Below, piece by piece: positions 1-10,640 of a DNA stretch of 64,000 nt. Source of the DNA: Casuarina equisetifolia (Eukaryota; Streptophyta; Magnoliopsida; Fagales; Casuarinaceae). The notes under the pieces are model-generated. The model did not search any database. It saw only the letters and a program-made list of their open reading frames with translations, and had not been told where the DNA came from. The stretch lies in NCBI GenBank assembly GCA_028551475.1, contig CM052357.1, positions 4,325,931-4,389,930 on the forward strand, given 5' to 3'. Every line of letters begins with the position of its first letter. Position 1 is the first letter of the stretch. Both the position numbers and the translations under genes were made by a program.

Positions 1-760
1 TAGGGTCTTCTTGTTGGCGGGATTGGGTTGTAACTGGGAGAAAATTATATCCCCAGGTAAAGTCAGTCTGGTTTTAGTGGAAGGGCTCGGATTAGTGGTG
101 ATTAGGGTCTTTGTGTTAGATAATTTTTGCTTCTATTACGCTTGCGTTGCTTCACTCTCCAACTTATTACATATCATCCTGATGCCATGTTGTGAGACTC
201 AAACCGAAAGGGGAAGTTTTGGGGGTTTGGTGTTCAAACCCGAAATTTGGGTTCTGATCTGGGCGTTTGTAATTTATTGTTAGAAACATATTTGTTGCAT
301 GTGGATTCTGGGGTTATTGTTGAAATGATTCTTGGGTTAGAGAGATTTGGTTGTAGTGGAGGGAAAGTTGTATCCGGTGGTAAAGTCAGTCTGATTTTAG
401 TGGCAGGGCTCGGATTAGTGGTGATTAGGGTCTCGTGTAAGATAATTTTGCTTCTGTTACTCTTGCACTGCTTCACTCTCCAACTTATTACTTATCATCA
501 CGATTTTGAGTCAAGTTTTGTGACTCAAACTGAAAAGGGAATTTTTGGGTGTTAGTGTTTAAAACCCAATTTTGTGTTCTGACTGGGCTTTTGTAATTTC
601 TTGTTTGACAAGTCTTTGTTGCACGTGGATTCATGTGTGAGTGTTGAAACCTTTCTTGGGTTAGAGAGATTTGGGTGTTATTGAGGGAAAGTTATATCTG
701 TGGTAAGGTCAGTCTGATTTTAGTGGAAGAGCTCGGATTAATGGTGATTAAGGGACAGTG
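1..760. repeat. Tandem repeat, about 321-bp unit, 2.3 copies
   Basis: Three successive blocks carry the same words: AAAGTCAGTCTG followed by TTTTAGTGG, GCTCGGATTA and GTGATTA, at about 60, 381 and 703, so the period is about 321 bp. The intervening CTTCACTCTCCAACTTATTAC and GACTCAAAC words also recur once per unit. Copies differ by scattered substitutions and short indels. No convincing coding frame persists across units. The array ends about 150 bp before the TIR exon, so it may be its promoter region; that is inference. Confidence 0.85.
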
Positions 761-916
761 GAGGTGGGCAAAATTTTAGGCCGAACCACTTCAAATCCTT
801 GTGCAGATTCTTGTCCTTCCTAAACTGTTACAGTCTTGCTTTGTCTTGACACTAATTTGCAACATCTTCCGTCCAACTCAGGAAGTCTTGTTACCAAGCA
901 AGCTTGCGAGTCTCCA

Positions 917-1377
917 ATGGCGTCCAGGAGCTACCAGAGAGCCTCTTCATTGTTGAGACCTCCTGGCACTTATGGTGTTTTTCTCACTTTCTGCGGCCAA
1001 GGCATGGGAAAGAGTTTTGCAGATCATCTAAATTCGGCTGTGAAGAAGGAAGGCATCATCGTCTTTGTAGGCGATGAAAAGCTGGAGAGAGGAAGAGATA
1101 TACGTGCAGTTGTTATTACATCTGAAAATCACGCATTCTCGAGACAGTGGATGATGAAGTTGACCGAGATTGTGGAATGTACGGGAGAGAAACAGGTGAA
1201 AGTTTTGCCGGTCTTCTATTACGTGAATCCCTCGGATGCAGGAAAGCCGAAAAACATTTTTGCAGAAGCTTTTGCGAGTCATGGAGAAAACCCCGAGATT
1301 GGCGTAGAGCAAAGGGAAAAGTGGAGAGCTGCTTTAAGGGAAGTGAGTGATCTTGCTGGACGACAAGTTCACGATGG
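917..1377 (+). CDS. TIR-domain-only exon, catalytic glutamate lost
   Basis: A 153-codon exon from the ATG at 917 to a GTAAGT donor at 1378 (phase 2). The start resembles TNL N-termini (MASRSYQRASS), followed by the TIR signature YGVFLTF, a DHLNSA helix, LERGRDI and the VLPVFYYVNPSD strand. Two defects are visible. About 13 residues between RGRDI and AVVIT, the region reading SSELLEATQKSKY in the paralogue at 17017, are missing. The motif that should read WxxxE is WMMK-LTE, one codon short, removing the glutamate needed for NADase activity in plant TIRs. RGEDTR is replaced by CGQGMG. No NB-ARC or LRR follows; spliced to the acceptor near 1813 it would stop within about 17 codons. It is either a TIR-only protein with scaffold or decoy potential, or a relic. 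Confidence 0.7.
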
Positions 1378-1439
1378 GTAAGTTCATAATAACAGCCTTT
1401 TAATTAAGTTTGAATTCTCTTGTTTTTCATTTATTTATT

Positions 1440-1750
1440 TGTTGATTTATTTTTATTTTATATATATCTCTTATATATATAAAATATAATATAATATGAT
1501 ATTTGTATTATATACAATATTATTTGTATTATATATATATATATTATAATATAATATTTTTATTATATATAATATTATTTTTATTATTTTATTTCTATTT
1601 TATATATATATATATATATTTAACATTATTTCAATATTTAATAAATTTCAACTTTTGCCAACATTTTCCTCGTCCCCTCCTGTTTTGCAGATATTCTCTG
1701 AAACCCTACATCTCTTGTTATTTATTTATTAATTATTTATATATATAAAT
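1440..1750. repeat. AT-rich low-complexity tract
   Basis: Long runs of TATATA and TATTAT with almost no G or C between 1440 and 1625, then a short duplicated segment around TTTTGCAGATATTCTCT (near 1683 and 1803). It lies in the presumed intron after the TIR exon. Reading frames in this stretch are low-complexity artefacts. Confidence 0.85.
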
Positions 1751-1809
1751 AATGGCAAAATTAGATTAGGTTCACCTTTTGAAAATATTCTCCTACCCCC
1801 TTCTGTTTT

Positions 1810-2760
1810 GCAGATATTCTCTCTCCCTCTCTTGTCAGTCTCAAGAAAGCTCTCCCTTCTGATTTCTGAGGATTTCCGTTGGTTGCTCCAGGTACTTCCT
1901 CCCTCTCTCGTTCTGAAAAATCATTTTAATAGTTTGCAGCAAGTGGTTTATGATCTTCTTCACACTCCCCCCACCCTTTCCGGTCTATTTGTCTCAAACT
2001 GGTGTGTTTCTCCAGGTATTCTGTCTATTTTTTTGGCAGTAATTTTTGTTTCAGTCTGTCAAGAATGTCAAGATTGAGTTTAGGGGTTTGTCTTTAATTT
2101 ATTTTCATCTTCTTGGTGTCAAGAAACCTCTGGAACAGCTTTCTTTTATTGTCTTGTGTTTAACTTATTCTGCCTCCTTCTCTCCCTCTCCTGAAGAGCA
2201 ATTTGGAAGGTTTGTGTTCAACATAGAGAGTTTCATCTTGTCGTTCTCAAGAAAGCTCTCCTTTCTGATTTCTGAGGACTTCTGTTGGTGGCTTCAGGTA
2301 TTTTCTCCCTCTCTTCCTGAAAAATCATTTTAATAGTTTGCAGCAAGTGGTTTATGATCTTCTTCACACTCCCCCCACCCTTTCCGGTCTATTTTTCTCA
2401 AACAAGTATGTTTCTCCAGGTATTCTGTCTATTTTTTTTTGCAGTAATTTTTGTTTCAGTCTGTCAAGAATGCCAAGATTGAGTTTAGGGGTTTGTCTTT
2501 AATTTATTTTCATCTTCTTGGTGTCAAGAAACCTCTGGAACAGCTTTCTTTTATTGTCTTGTGTTTAACTTATTCTGCCTCCTTCTCTCCCTCTCCTGAA
2601 GAGCAATTTGGAAGGTTTGTGTTCAACATAGAGAGTTTCATCTTGTCGTTCTCAAGAAAGCTCTCCCTTCTGATTTCTGAGGACTTCTGTTCGTGGCTCC
2701 AGGTATTTCTCCCTCCCTCTTCCTCTCTCAATATCTCATGCTAAAAATTCGTTTTAATAG
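1810..2760. repeat. Tandemly repeated leader-like unit, about 405-bp period
   Basis: The 2046-2335 segment recurs almost exactly at 2451-2700, and the part around 1840-2045 recurs at 2250-2450. Each unit contains CTCAAGAAAGCTCTCC, TTCTGATTTCTGAGGA and a CAGGTATT or CAGGTACT junction that could act as a splice donor. Diverged copies of the AAGAAAGCTCTCCC core occur just upstream of both membrane-domain genes (2795-2815 and 15568-15590) and at about 10530. The best reading is an untranslated leader exon multiplied by tandem duplication. The short frames opening inside it are identical between copies only because the DNA is. Confidence 0.7.
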
Positions 2761-2903
2761 TTTGCATTTCGGAGAGAGTACTTTATCATTTTCTTTGTCT
2801 GAAGAAGGCTCTCCCGAAGCATCTTCTGCGTTGTTCCTTTCACTGAACACTGGTTCTCAAATTCTTTGCTGATTTATGAGGAATTCACTGGTTTCTTTGC
2901 AGC

Positions 2904-4401
2904 ATGGCAAATCTCGAGGATCACACGCCACAAGAACCTGGAAGGAGTTTCTGGGTCTGGGAGATCATAAAACTAGACTCGTGGGACTCGGATATGTTCT
3001 CAACGTTTTGTTTTCCAGCTTTGGTAATGGTGTTATTTTTGAAGGACCCTGGTTGGATGGCGAAGTGAGTATTTGGTTTATAATTGTCTGATGCTGATTG
3101 GGAGTTTTGAGTCGGTTATGAATTTTTCATCCTTTTGTTTGTGTTTGATTTGAATAGGTTTGTGTGGGCAATGATAGTTGGGCTGATCATCACCAGTGGC
3201 AAGCAGGCTTTACAAGTGCCTCGTGAACTTTGGACTGCGTGGCGTTGTTCACAGCAGCTTGCTTCTGTTTTGGAGGGACGGACATTCGCCTTTCCTTTTT
3301 CTCTTATGGCTTTTATCGTCACGGCATATATTGGAGATGCCGTGTGGAAGCAAAGGTGCGTTTTAGTGCAAATTGGAAGTTTGATTTGCTGATGGAATTT
3401 TGATTTTTATAATGGAATTTTAATGGGTGCGTGCTGGATTGTAATAGGTTCTTGTGGGCAGTTATGAATCTAGTCGTCGTCCACTTGACTGTGCGAGCCC
3501 ATCTTGAGCCAATTGAGAGGGGCCTTGAGTCTGTCCTCAACAACTTTCTGTCGGAACTACTATCGCAGTATATGCCAAGCAGTCGAAGGGCCATGCAGGG
3601 TGCTGAGGCATTGAATGAGGGCTCTACAACGAGCTTTGGGGTATTGCGTGTGCCGCTTTTTTATTTGGCCTTCCACTCTATGGAATACTATAGCCACGAT
3701 TTGAAGGACAGGTGCGTGATTGGTTTCTAAGTCACTAGTGGTAATTGGGAGTTCGATTTTGTTATGAAATTATGATCTTTCTGTTTTAATGGCAATTGTC
3801 TGGATTGGGATAGGCATACGTGGGCGATGGTACTGGTGTTCACCTTTTATGCGGGCAGGCAGGCTTTGGCACTGATTCACGAACTTCTGGCTGCGGTGCG
3901 TTCGTCTCAGCCATGTGCTCCAGCTGACAGTCAAAGCTGTGGAACCGGTTTCGGGGTCTTAGAAGTCGTAAGGAGCTGGATGGGAGAGCAATCCAGAAAT
4001 AGAGGCTTTTTGGCCTTAAGGGCATTGGATGTGCCGTTGTCGTTCGTGGCTTTTACCACTATGGCGTTGGTGGGCGACGGCTGCTGGAAGGATAGGTACG
4101 TGGTTAATTTATAAGCGATTAGTGCTGCTGCTCAGGAGTTTGATTTGTTTTACGAGATTCTGATCTTCTTGTGTTGGATTGGGTTAGGTGTTTGGGTGCA
4201 TTGATGTCCACGCTGTGGGTGTCCGCAATGTTCCAGTTGGTCCATATGTGTCTAGCAATTCTGGCGGTGTTGCATTATTTGAAGCAGTGTGGCTCTCGGT
4301 TAACAAGCCTGTCTAGTGACGTACCTAGCAGGAGTTTGACAACGTCCGCAGGCGTGCCCTCGATGGCCATGATCGATCCGAGTACTTTGTCCAGTCTATG
4401 A
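2904..4401 (+). CDS. Exon-modular multi-pass membrane protein, family not recognised
   Basis: Five exons: 2904-3064, 3158-3355, 3448-3711, 3814-4095 and 4188-4401 (TGA), giving 372 residues. Every intron is phase 2, about 100 bp, and splits an AG|G codon. Each internal exon opens with a hydrophobic helix starting FVWAM, FLWAV, HTWAM or CLGAL and ends with another helix plus an acidic, Trp-containing loop (GDAVWKQR, DLKDR, GDGCWKDR). The introns therefore fall inside four helical hairpins, predicting about eight membrane segments. Linkers contain amphipathic stretches such as HELLAAVRSS. It is homologous along its whole length to the N-terminal part of the gene at 15659, but its last exon stops soon after SDVPSRS where the paralogue continues into a TIR domain. 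The ATG lies 2 bp after a CAG, as in the paralogue. I do not recognise the family and assign no function. Codons look normal and no frame is broken, so it is probably a live gene. Confidence 0.75.
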
Positions 4402-5559
4402 GATGTAAGCGGAGGATGAACTTGTGTCGCTGCCTTCCGGGATGGATACTCTCGACCTCGTGTTTTTGAGTAGAGCATTCTCTAAGTGGTTGAGCATTCT
4501 CTCCCAATGTATTCATATTTTTTTTCCCTTTTAGTTCTGTGCTACTACGTATGCCATTTAGTTGCGGTGCTACCAAAATTTTCTCTTTTGTACTGGTAGA
4601 TGCAAAGCAGCCAGTGGATTCATTTGTTTTTATCCTTACAAATTTGTGCTGCTATGTACGCCATTTAATTGGGTTGGTACCAAATTTTCTTGACTTTTCC
4701 TGTTATACTTCCCTGGTACTTATTTGTTCACCATGTCTTGATCGACGGCTTATGCTTCGTCAACCAAAAGTTAAACCAATCGGCTTGAAAAGTCTTTAGT
4801 TTCCGTTTCTTGGCCTCTGTTATGGATGGATGCATTATAATTGTTGGTACTGGAGATGCCTTATTTCGAATGGTTGAATGACGTACGTATAGGTTTTGGA
4901 AGATGATCAACAGGGACAGCGAAGATATGCTCAGATTAATGTATCTTTGGTGGAGTTTGACATTGTGGTAATAATTTCTGTTAAGTGATTTGAGCTAGCA
5001 GCTTATTTTTTAAACATATAGCGGTTCACAGTTAATGAATCGGTTCTCTTGGTAAATTACAATATCATGAATGATATACCTTGAAGGTTTGGTGGATCGA
5101 TGTTGTTGCAATTGCTGAGCTGTGTCAAATATTTTATAAAGTGTTAACGATGGGAAGGTGATTGTTCCACTTTGTCAATTGCATTGAAAGAAAGGTATTT
5201 GCTGATTATTTAGCACTGCATCACTTGTAATGGCCGTTTACTCACTACAACAAATTGGACTGTTTGCCTGAGGTTTTAATAATGCACGGCTAAATAAGGC
5301 CTAGATCATAATGAGATAGGTAGAGTTAGAGTCGGCCAAATTGCTATGAGAAACAAAGTGGATTTGGTTCAATTGCTTTTTGCATATAACACAAGTAACC
5401 AAAGATAGGTATTCGATCCATGAAAGCTTCTTTCTCCCTTGAGAGGATGCTTCGGCACTTGCTGTCATTTAGTTCATTATTTTCTTACTCCAGATTGTAT
5501 GTGATGCCTGTTTCTTTTATACATTCATTATCAATGCAATTGGCAATTGATTGGTTCAG
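4402..5559. other. 3' flank of the membrane-protein gene, non-coding
   Basis: No supported gene. The first few hundred bases are probably 3' UTR. At 4860-4940 there is a word (TTATTTCGAATGGTTGAATGAC, then GATGATCAACAGGGACAG) that recurs near 7545-7610 and 10705-10770, so a dispersed or duplicated repeat is present. Apart from that I see nothing identifiable. Confidence 0.6.
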
Positions 5560-6441
5560 GTACCTCTCCTTGGTGGAGCATTTTGTGCATGCACATGGCA
5601 TTTCTTTTATAACTCTGAATCTCCTCTGTTGCATTATTTCTTTACCTAAATCGACACACCTCTATATTATGAATTTGTTGTTCACACAATCAATAATTGA
5701 TAGGTTAAGGAAAAGCTGCTTGCTGGAACCATTTTGTGCATGTAAATGGCATTTCTTTGTAACACTCAAGTCTCTTGATATATGTAATGCACATATCTAT
5801 GGAAACATATCTTTTGTTTTTGTGCAAATTTTCTTTTTTCTATATCAATAAAAATGTAAGTATTCAAATCGTAGCCTATTATAAATCTTTGTTTGACACT
5901 TTGCAAGGTTAAGAGTTTGTTTGGTTTGTTCTGAGGTTCCAGATTCCTTTGCAATCTCAGTCAACACCGCCCTGGTTATAGGACCAACCAACTCCACCTG
6001 TGTGATTTATATAGATGGCCTTCTGTTATGTGCAACTCTAAACTACCTGAGAATTGCTTTCTCTTTGAATTGACACTTCGTGCTCGTTTGTTGCAAACAC
6101 CTGGGAAAGATTCTGTTATATTGTAGTGCTTAAGCCATCTCATCTAGGTTACCGTCATCGGATGAGTTCTGTTATATTTATGCACACTGAATGACCTTTA
6201 CTACAAACTGCACATGCTGGACTAGTTTATAGATCATTCCAAAGTTTTCCCTTTCATCTTTTTGTTGATTATGATGAGCATAAGCAGTACAATAGATTAT
6301 GTAAATTACACGAGTGTTCCTTGCGAGGTGCAGGTATTAGTGGCTCTTCAAGCTGCACTGACAGTTACAGGTAATGCCACAATGTGCATCGCAGCGTACA
6401 GGATATACAAATCATCCAAAGAGAGCTCCAAGAGTATCTGA
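5560..6441 (+). pseudogene. DUF2499 / Ycf49-like gene relic
   Basis: Two short exon-like pieces match, from memory, the C-terminal half of plant plastid Ycf49-like (DUF2499) membrane proteins. After the AG at 5558-5559 the frame reads VPLLGGAFCACTWHFFYNSE, and after the GTGCAG at 6328-6333 it reads VLVALQAALTVTGNATMCIA, continuing AYRIYKSSKE to a TGA at 6439-6441. In the family these two peptides are nearly adjacent. The first piece has no good donor (it runs into TCTCCTCTGTTG). A second, more damaged copy of its core (EPFCACKWHFF) lies at about 5715-5765 with an insertion. I found no upstream exons. It is therefore probably a truncated relic, though a gene with a distant 5' part cannot be excluded. 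Confidence 0.5.
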
Positions 6442-8224
6442 TAGTTTCTGCACCTGCATACCTGTATATGTGCCTTAACAAATCCTTTCCCTGGCTTTGG
6501 TCTTCCTGTTGGATCGGTAATATTCTAAGCTTTGAGAAAAGAAAGAAAAAAGAAAAAAGTTTATAGAACTACTACTAGTAGTTTATGAGCGTGATGCACT
6601 CAAAGAAGAAAATCTTTGTGATGTGTGCAGGAGACTCTAAAACAACTTGGTGGAAGCTTCCTCGTTCATGATGAAGCTGATTTTCTTGAGGCTTTGGATT
6701 AAGTTTAGAGTAAAATGATAGCACCATTTGAGCTTATCTACTTGTTTGAAGCTGTGATTATGATGATGAAAGTGCCTTTTGTGCCTAGTGGGATTTGTCA
6801 ATCGAGTGGACTGACCTCCGCCCTCTATTTGGACAAATATGCACATAAGTAACCATTCTTAATTTGTTTAGATCAGATATAATAAAGTTGCCGCATCTGT
6901 AGACTTGTTAAAGCTTATTATTATACATTTTCTGCTAATGTGGTGTACTTCTATAGTTTCTGTTTTGACTGAGACGCCCCGCACCTGATGAGCCCAAATC
7001 TGTTTTGAGTCCTGGAAACTGCTAGAACGTTAATGTTGTGCTGCGGCTTGTTGACAAATGAAAATTTTCAATCATGGGATTTTGACATGGTTCGTTCAAG
7101 GAGAATGATGAGGCAAGACTCTGGACCACACCAAATCAGATGGGATTCCACTTGCTTCTGGTTGTCCAGCTCATGGTTCTGTAGAACCCGGAGCTTCAAT
7201 AACTGTAGATCAAAGCTTCCAGTTACTTCCCTCACTTACATAGGAAGAAATAGGAAACCCATATCGTTATAATCCAAGGGGAAGTTTTTCTTCTTTTAAT
7301 CCCATCAATGGAGTTTGGGGTCTGACCAAATTGTTTATGCTTCATGACTAGAGACCTGTGTCAGCAAACAACATCGCTGAAGGCGGGACCAAATCTCATT
7401 TCCAAGAAGAAATTGAGAGTTTGAAGTTATGGGAGAAGCAGAGTGTAAGGTCAAAAGAGTATTGATTTCTCTAAAAAAGATCAATCACGGCAAAAGATTT
7501 TGCCCGAGAAATCCTGGTTTTAAGAGGCATGAGCTTGCTTATTGTGGTAATAATTTCTGTTATAGGATTTGGATGGTGATCAACAGGGACAGAGAAGACA
7601 TACTCAGAATTTAACATGGGGGTGACTTTTGTGGAACATGGGTGTTATTTGTGTGTTGTGTTTGCAGTCCTATGTGTGTGGTTAATGTTATGTAACGCAT
7701 CTTTTATCACACCGTAGTTTAGTAAGGGAGAGTCATTCGTAAACTGTGGACATCTTCTGTGGGGGGAAGTCGGGGGTGTGGCTTCTTGGAGGCCGTGCGT
7801 CTCCTTCAAACAACACCAGAGGTTCAAGCGACCCCGGGCTTCTGTAAGGTTTCCTATTGTATTGTAGCTTAGTGAGGGAGTCATCACTTGTAAAATGTGG
7901 ACATATTTTGCGAAGAGTCGGAGCTTGTGGCTCCTTTGAACAACACCAGAGGTTCGAACGAGCCCAAGCTTCTGTAAGATTTCCTTTTACCTGAGCCTTG
8001 TACGGACGTACGTTGCACTAGACATGAACAGTCCCAATTTTCTCGAGAGCAGGTTTAAAGAGTAACACCAAATTTAGACTTACTTTCAAATATTACCCCA
8101 GGATTGGTGTGAAAAATTTGCCATTAATGCTTTGTCGTATATTGAGAATATTTGAAAGGTTCAAAAATTGGATAGGAGCTAAAGCGAATTAAACGGACTT
8201 CTAAAATAGCGAAAAACCGTCACG
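6442..8224. other. Non-coding stretch with repeat fragments
   Basis: No intact gene. A small exon-like peptide, ETLKQLGGSFLVHDEADF with LEALD and a stop, follows a TGTGCAG acceptor at 6625-6631 and ends at 6702; I cannot assign it and give it low weight. At 7613-7700 begins a segment repeated almost perfectly at 10203-10290. At 7690-7990 a unit of about 170 bp (containing AACAACACCAGAGGTTC and TTCTGTAAG) is present twice in tandem, with a third diverged copy at 10960-11100. The rest shows nothing identifiable. Confidence 0.55.
7613..7990. repeat. Repeat block duplicated at 10203-10290 and 10960-11125
   Basis: The segment starting TAACATGGGGGTGACTTTTG is near-identical at 7613 and 10203 for about 85 bp. 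The adjoining tandem unit (GTAAGGGAGTCATC, GTGGACATATTTT, AACAACACCA, then CTTGT and TTGCACT) recurs at 10960-11125. The two blocks flank the LRR pseudogene, as expected if that pseudogene sits inside a duplicated or rearranged segment. Element identity is unknown. Confidence 0.7.
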
Positions 8225-10160
8225 GGGATCTACCGACGTCGGTGCTATGTCAATGAGTTTAGAATTAGCCTTATTGAGTAAGACTTTACCAATCTTGCCT
8301 GAAGTGAAGTCATTGCCCTAAATTTTCCTTTACACAAAAAAGGGCAATTTAATTTCAAGGCATTATCAAAGATGGAAAATTTGAGAATACTTGATATTAG
8401 CCTTGATAAAAATAATAAAAATTTATGTGCTTTGGAATGCCATGAATGTCCTTCACAATTCATACTAAGTAATTATTTACGTGTTGTGAGGTGGCTATGA
8501 TATCCTTTTGGATCTTTACCCTTTGATTTTCAGCCATACAATCTTTTTGAGCTCATAATGCCTTAGAGTTGTATCAAACTATTATGGGATGCTAGTAAGG
8601 TAAGATTTTAGCCTATGCAAACATAGTTTTTTATTTTTCTTCACTTATGTAACAATTTGTTATTTTGTAACAGTGTTTTGAAAAATTAATGCACATTGAC
8701 TTGAACAATTCACAATACTTGATTGAAATATCATACTTTAATACAGTGCCAAACCTTAAAAAACTAGTACTTTCCAATTGTACATGTTTGTCAAAGCTTC
8801 ATCCATATGTTGGATTTCTCAAATAATTGATACTATTGCCCTTTGATGGTTGCATAAGCCTTAATGAACTTCCAAACAAGATTAACTTGCCATCCCTTAA
8901 ATATCTTCACACTCGTGGTTGTTCAAAGCTTAACAAATTTCTAGATATTGTAGATGAAATCCCAAAGAGTGTGAGTGCGATGAAACATCTAAAGGTATTT
9001 GATATAGGTGGAGCTATTATAAAACAATTACCATTCTTCATTCTATCTTCAAAGAAACTCACACATTTAAGAGTTGGAGGTAGTCCTTCAAATCCCCTTA
9101 GTTTTATACTCCCTAATTCATTCTCAAGTTTAAGCTCTTTAGAATCATTAGATTTAAGCAATTGTAATCTATTGGATGGAGCATTGCCTAGTGATCTTAG
9201 TTGTTTGTATATGCTTCAATTTTTGAAACTAAATGGGAATCGACTTACAAGAATACCACAATGTGTCTCTCTACTTTTGAACCTTAGATATCTTTTCTTT
9301 GATGATTGTAGCAATCTTCAAGTGTTGATTGAATCACCACCAACGCATTCAAGGTGTTTAAGGACATTAGATATGAGATCTTACAACTTGTTAGATCAAA
9401 GAAATTTCAATTATTTTTTCTCACGTCAAAGTTTAAGGTTACTTAGAGTTAAATTTATAAAAATATCATACAACATTTCTCAAACTTCCAACCTTAGGAG
9501 TCTTTACTTGTCTAATTGTCAGGAACTTCAAGCATTGCCAAAGCTACCACTTGACTTACTCACTTTGAATGTGGTAAATTGTTTATCACTGGAGATCCTT
9601 GGTTATGAAATAGATGCATGGATTTCAAGTGACATGTTGGCAATTAGTGGTTGGTCTTTTGTGGGTGTGTATTTTGGTTATGGTAGCAAACCTTACAAGA
9701 TCCTGTATTTGGCTCCACACAGTCCTATATGGACTAAAACCAAAATAGGTTTTTCACTTCCATCTTTAACAAACTTCCATCATGTTGTTGAAATAAATAG
9801 ATAAAAATAATTGCAACTAACAATGTTCACTTCATGTTTTTCTATTCTTTTCTACAAGAAATATGTATTCGTAATACGATATCATGGGGCCTTACACTAG
9901 GATCTAAAATTCTAGAGTTGTTCAACCTGAGAAGCTCTAGCTAATTTAGAATGATTCAAAGTCATATATATATTTGAATTTCAATAAATATTCAATGATT
10001 GGATTTGCTTATTATTTATGAAGTCCATGAGCATGGGAATTCAAGTTCAGAATTGTTTATGGGAACATTCCTATTTTTCCTAGAGTTTTGTGCCGATTGC
10101 AAGTCAATGAATGTCGTTTCAGATCTCCCTTCCTTTTTCGTGTCCCAGAAGTCCCTTAAG
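8225..10160 (+). pseudogene. TNL LRR and C-JID fragment (pseudogene)
   Basis: The fragment aligns with exons 7-9 of the TNL at 15659. From about 8310 the frame resembles the exon-7 stretch ending KMENLRIL, with in-frame stops (near 8493 and 8565). After an intron-like gap and a TTGTAACAG acceptor (8671), LRR repeats follow: HIDLNNSQYLIEIS, LKKLVLSNCTCLSKLH, then a stop at 8824-8826. From 8827 a 325-codon open stretch carries repeats of the LxxLxLSNCxxL type up to 9804. A decayed C-JID exon (TATCATGGGGCCTTACACTAGG) follows from about 9880 to 10130. TIR and NB-ARC parts are absent. It is a third member of the cluster and clearly non-functional as a full TNL, although the long open LRR stretch indicates fairly recent decay. 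Confidence 0.8.
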
Positions 10161-10289
10161 CGGGCTTAAATGGTGTCTAGGTATTTATAAATGCTTATTG
10201 TTTTAACATGGGGGTGACTTTTGTGGAACATGGGTGTTATTTGTGTGTTGTGTTTGCAGTCATATGTGTGTGGTTAATGTTATGTTTCT

Positions 10290-10640
10290 CCATGTATTCT
10301 CTCTTTTGTTTTGTAGTAATTTCTTTTTTTTTTTCAGTCTATCAAGAATGCCAAGATAGATTGTAGTGGTTTGTGTTTAATTTATTTTCATCATCTTGAC
10401 GTCAAGAAACCTCTGGAACTACTTTCTTTTAGTGGTTTGTGTTTAATTTATTCTCTCTCCCTCTCTCCCTCTCTTGAATGGCAATTTGGAAGGTTTGTGT
10501 TCAACATAAAGAGTTTTCATGTTGTTGGTCTCGAGAAAGCTATCCCTTATGATTTTTGAGGACTTCGTTGGTTGCTCTAGGTATTTTCTCCCTCCCTCTT
10601 CCTCTCTTAATATCTCACGCTGAAATTAGGCAAATTGAGT
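10290..10640. repeat. Diverged copy of the leader-like repeat
   Basis: The order of words seen at 2040-2330 recurs: TTTCAGTCTATCAAGAATGCCAAGA, then AAGAAACCTCTGGAAC, GGCAATTTGGAAGG, TTCAACATA and GAGAAAGCTATCCC. No membrane-domain gene follows it, so it probably marks the remnant 5' end of a lost family member between the LRR pseudogene and the Copia element. Confidence 0.65.

Noticed and set aside
2046..2744. Two near-identical 95-97 codon frames
   Set aside because: Identity follows from the tandem DNA duplication; there is no conserved protein feature and a leader exon is the better explanation.
917..4401. Single gene joining the TIR-only exon to the membrane exons (reverse domain order)
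   Set aside because: Phases could allow it, but the leader-like repeats between them contain stops in the relevant frames and the membrane gene has its own conserved start context; only transcripts could revive the idea.
5420..5851. A 143-codon open frame
   Set aside because: It has no coding character and crosses the two DUF2499-like exon pieces in a different frame; it is an AT-rich chance frame.
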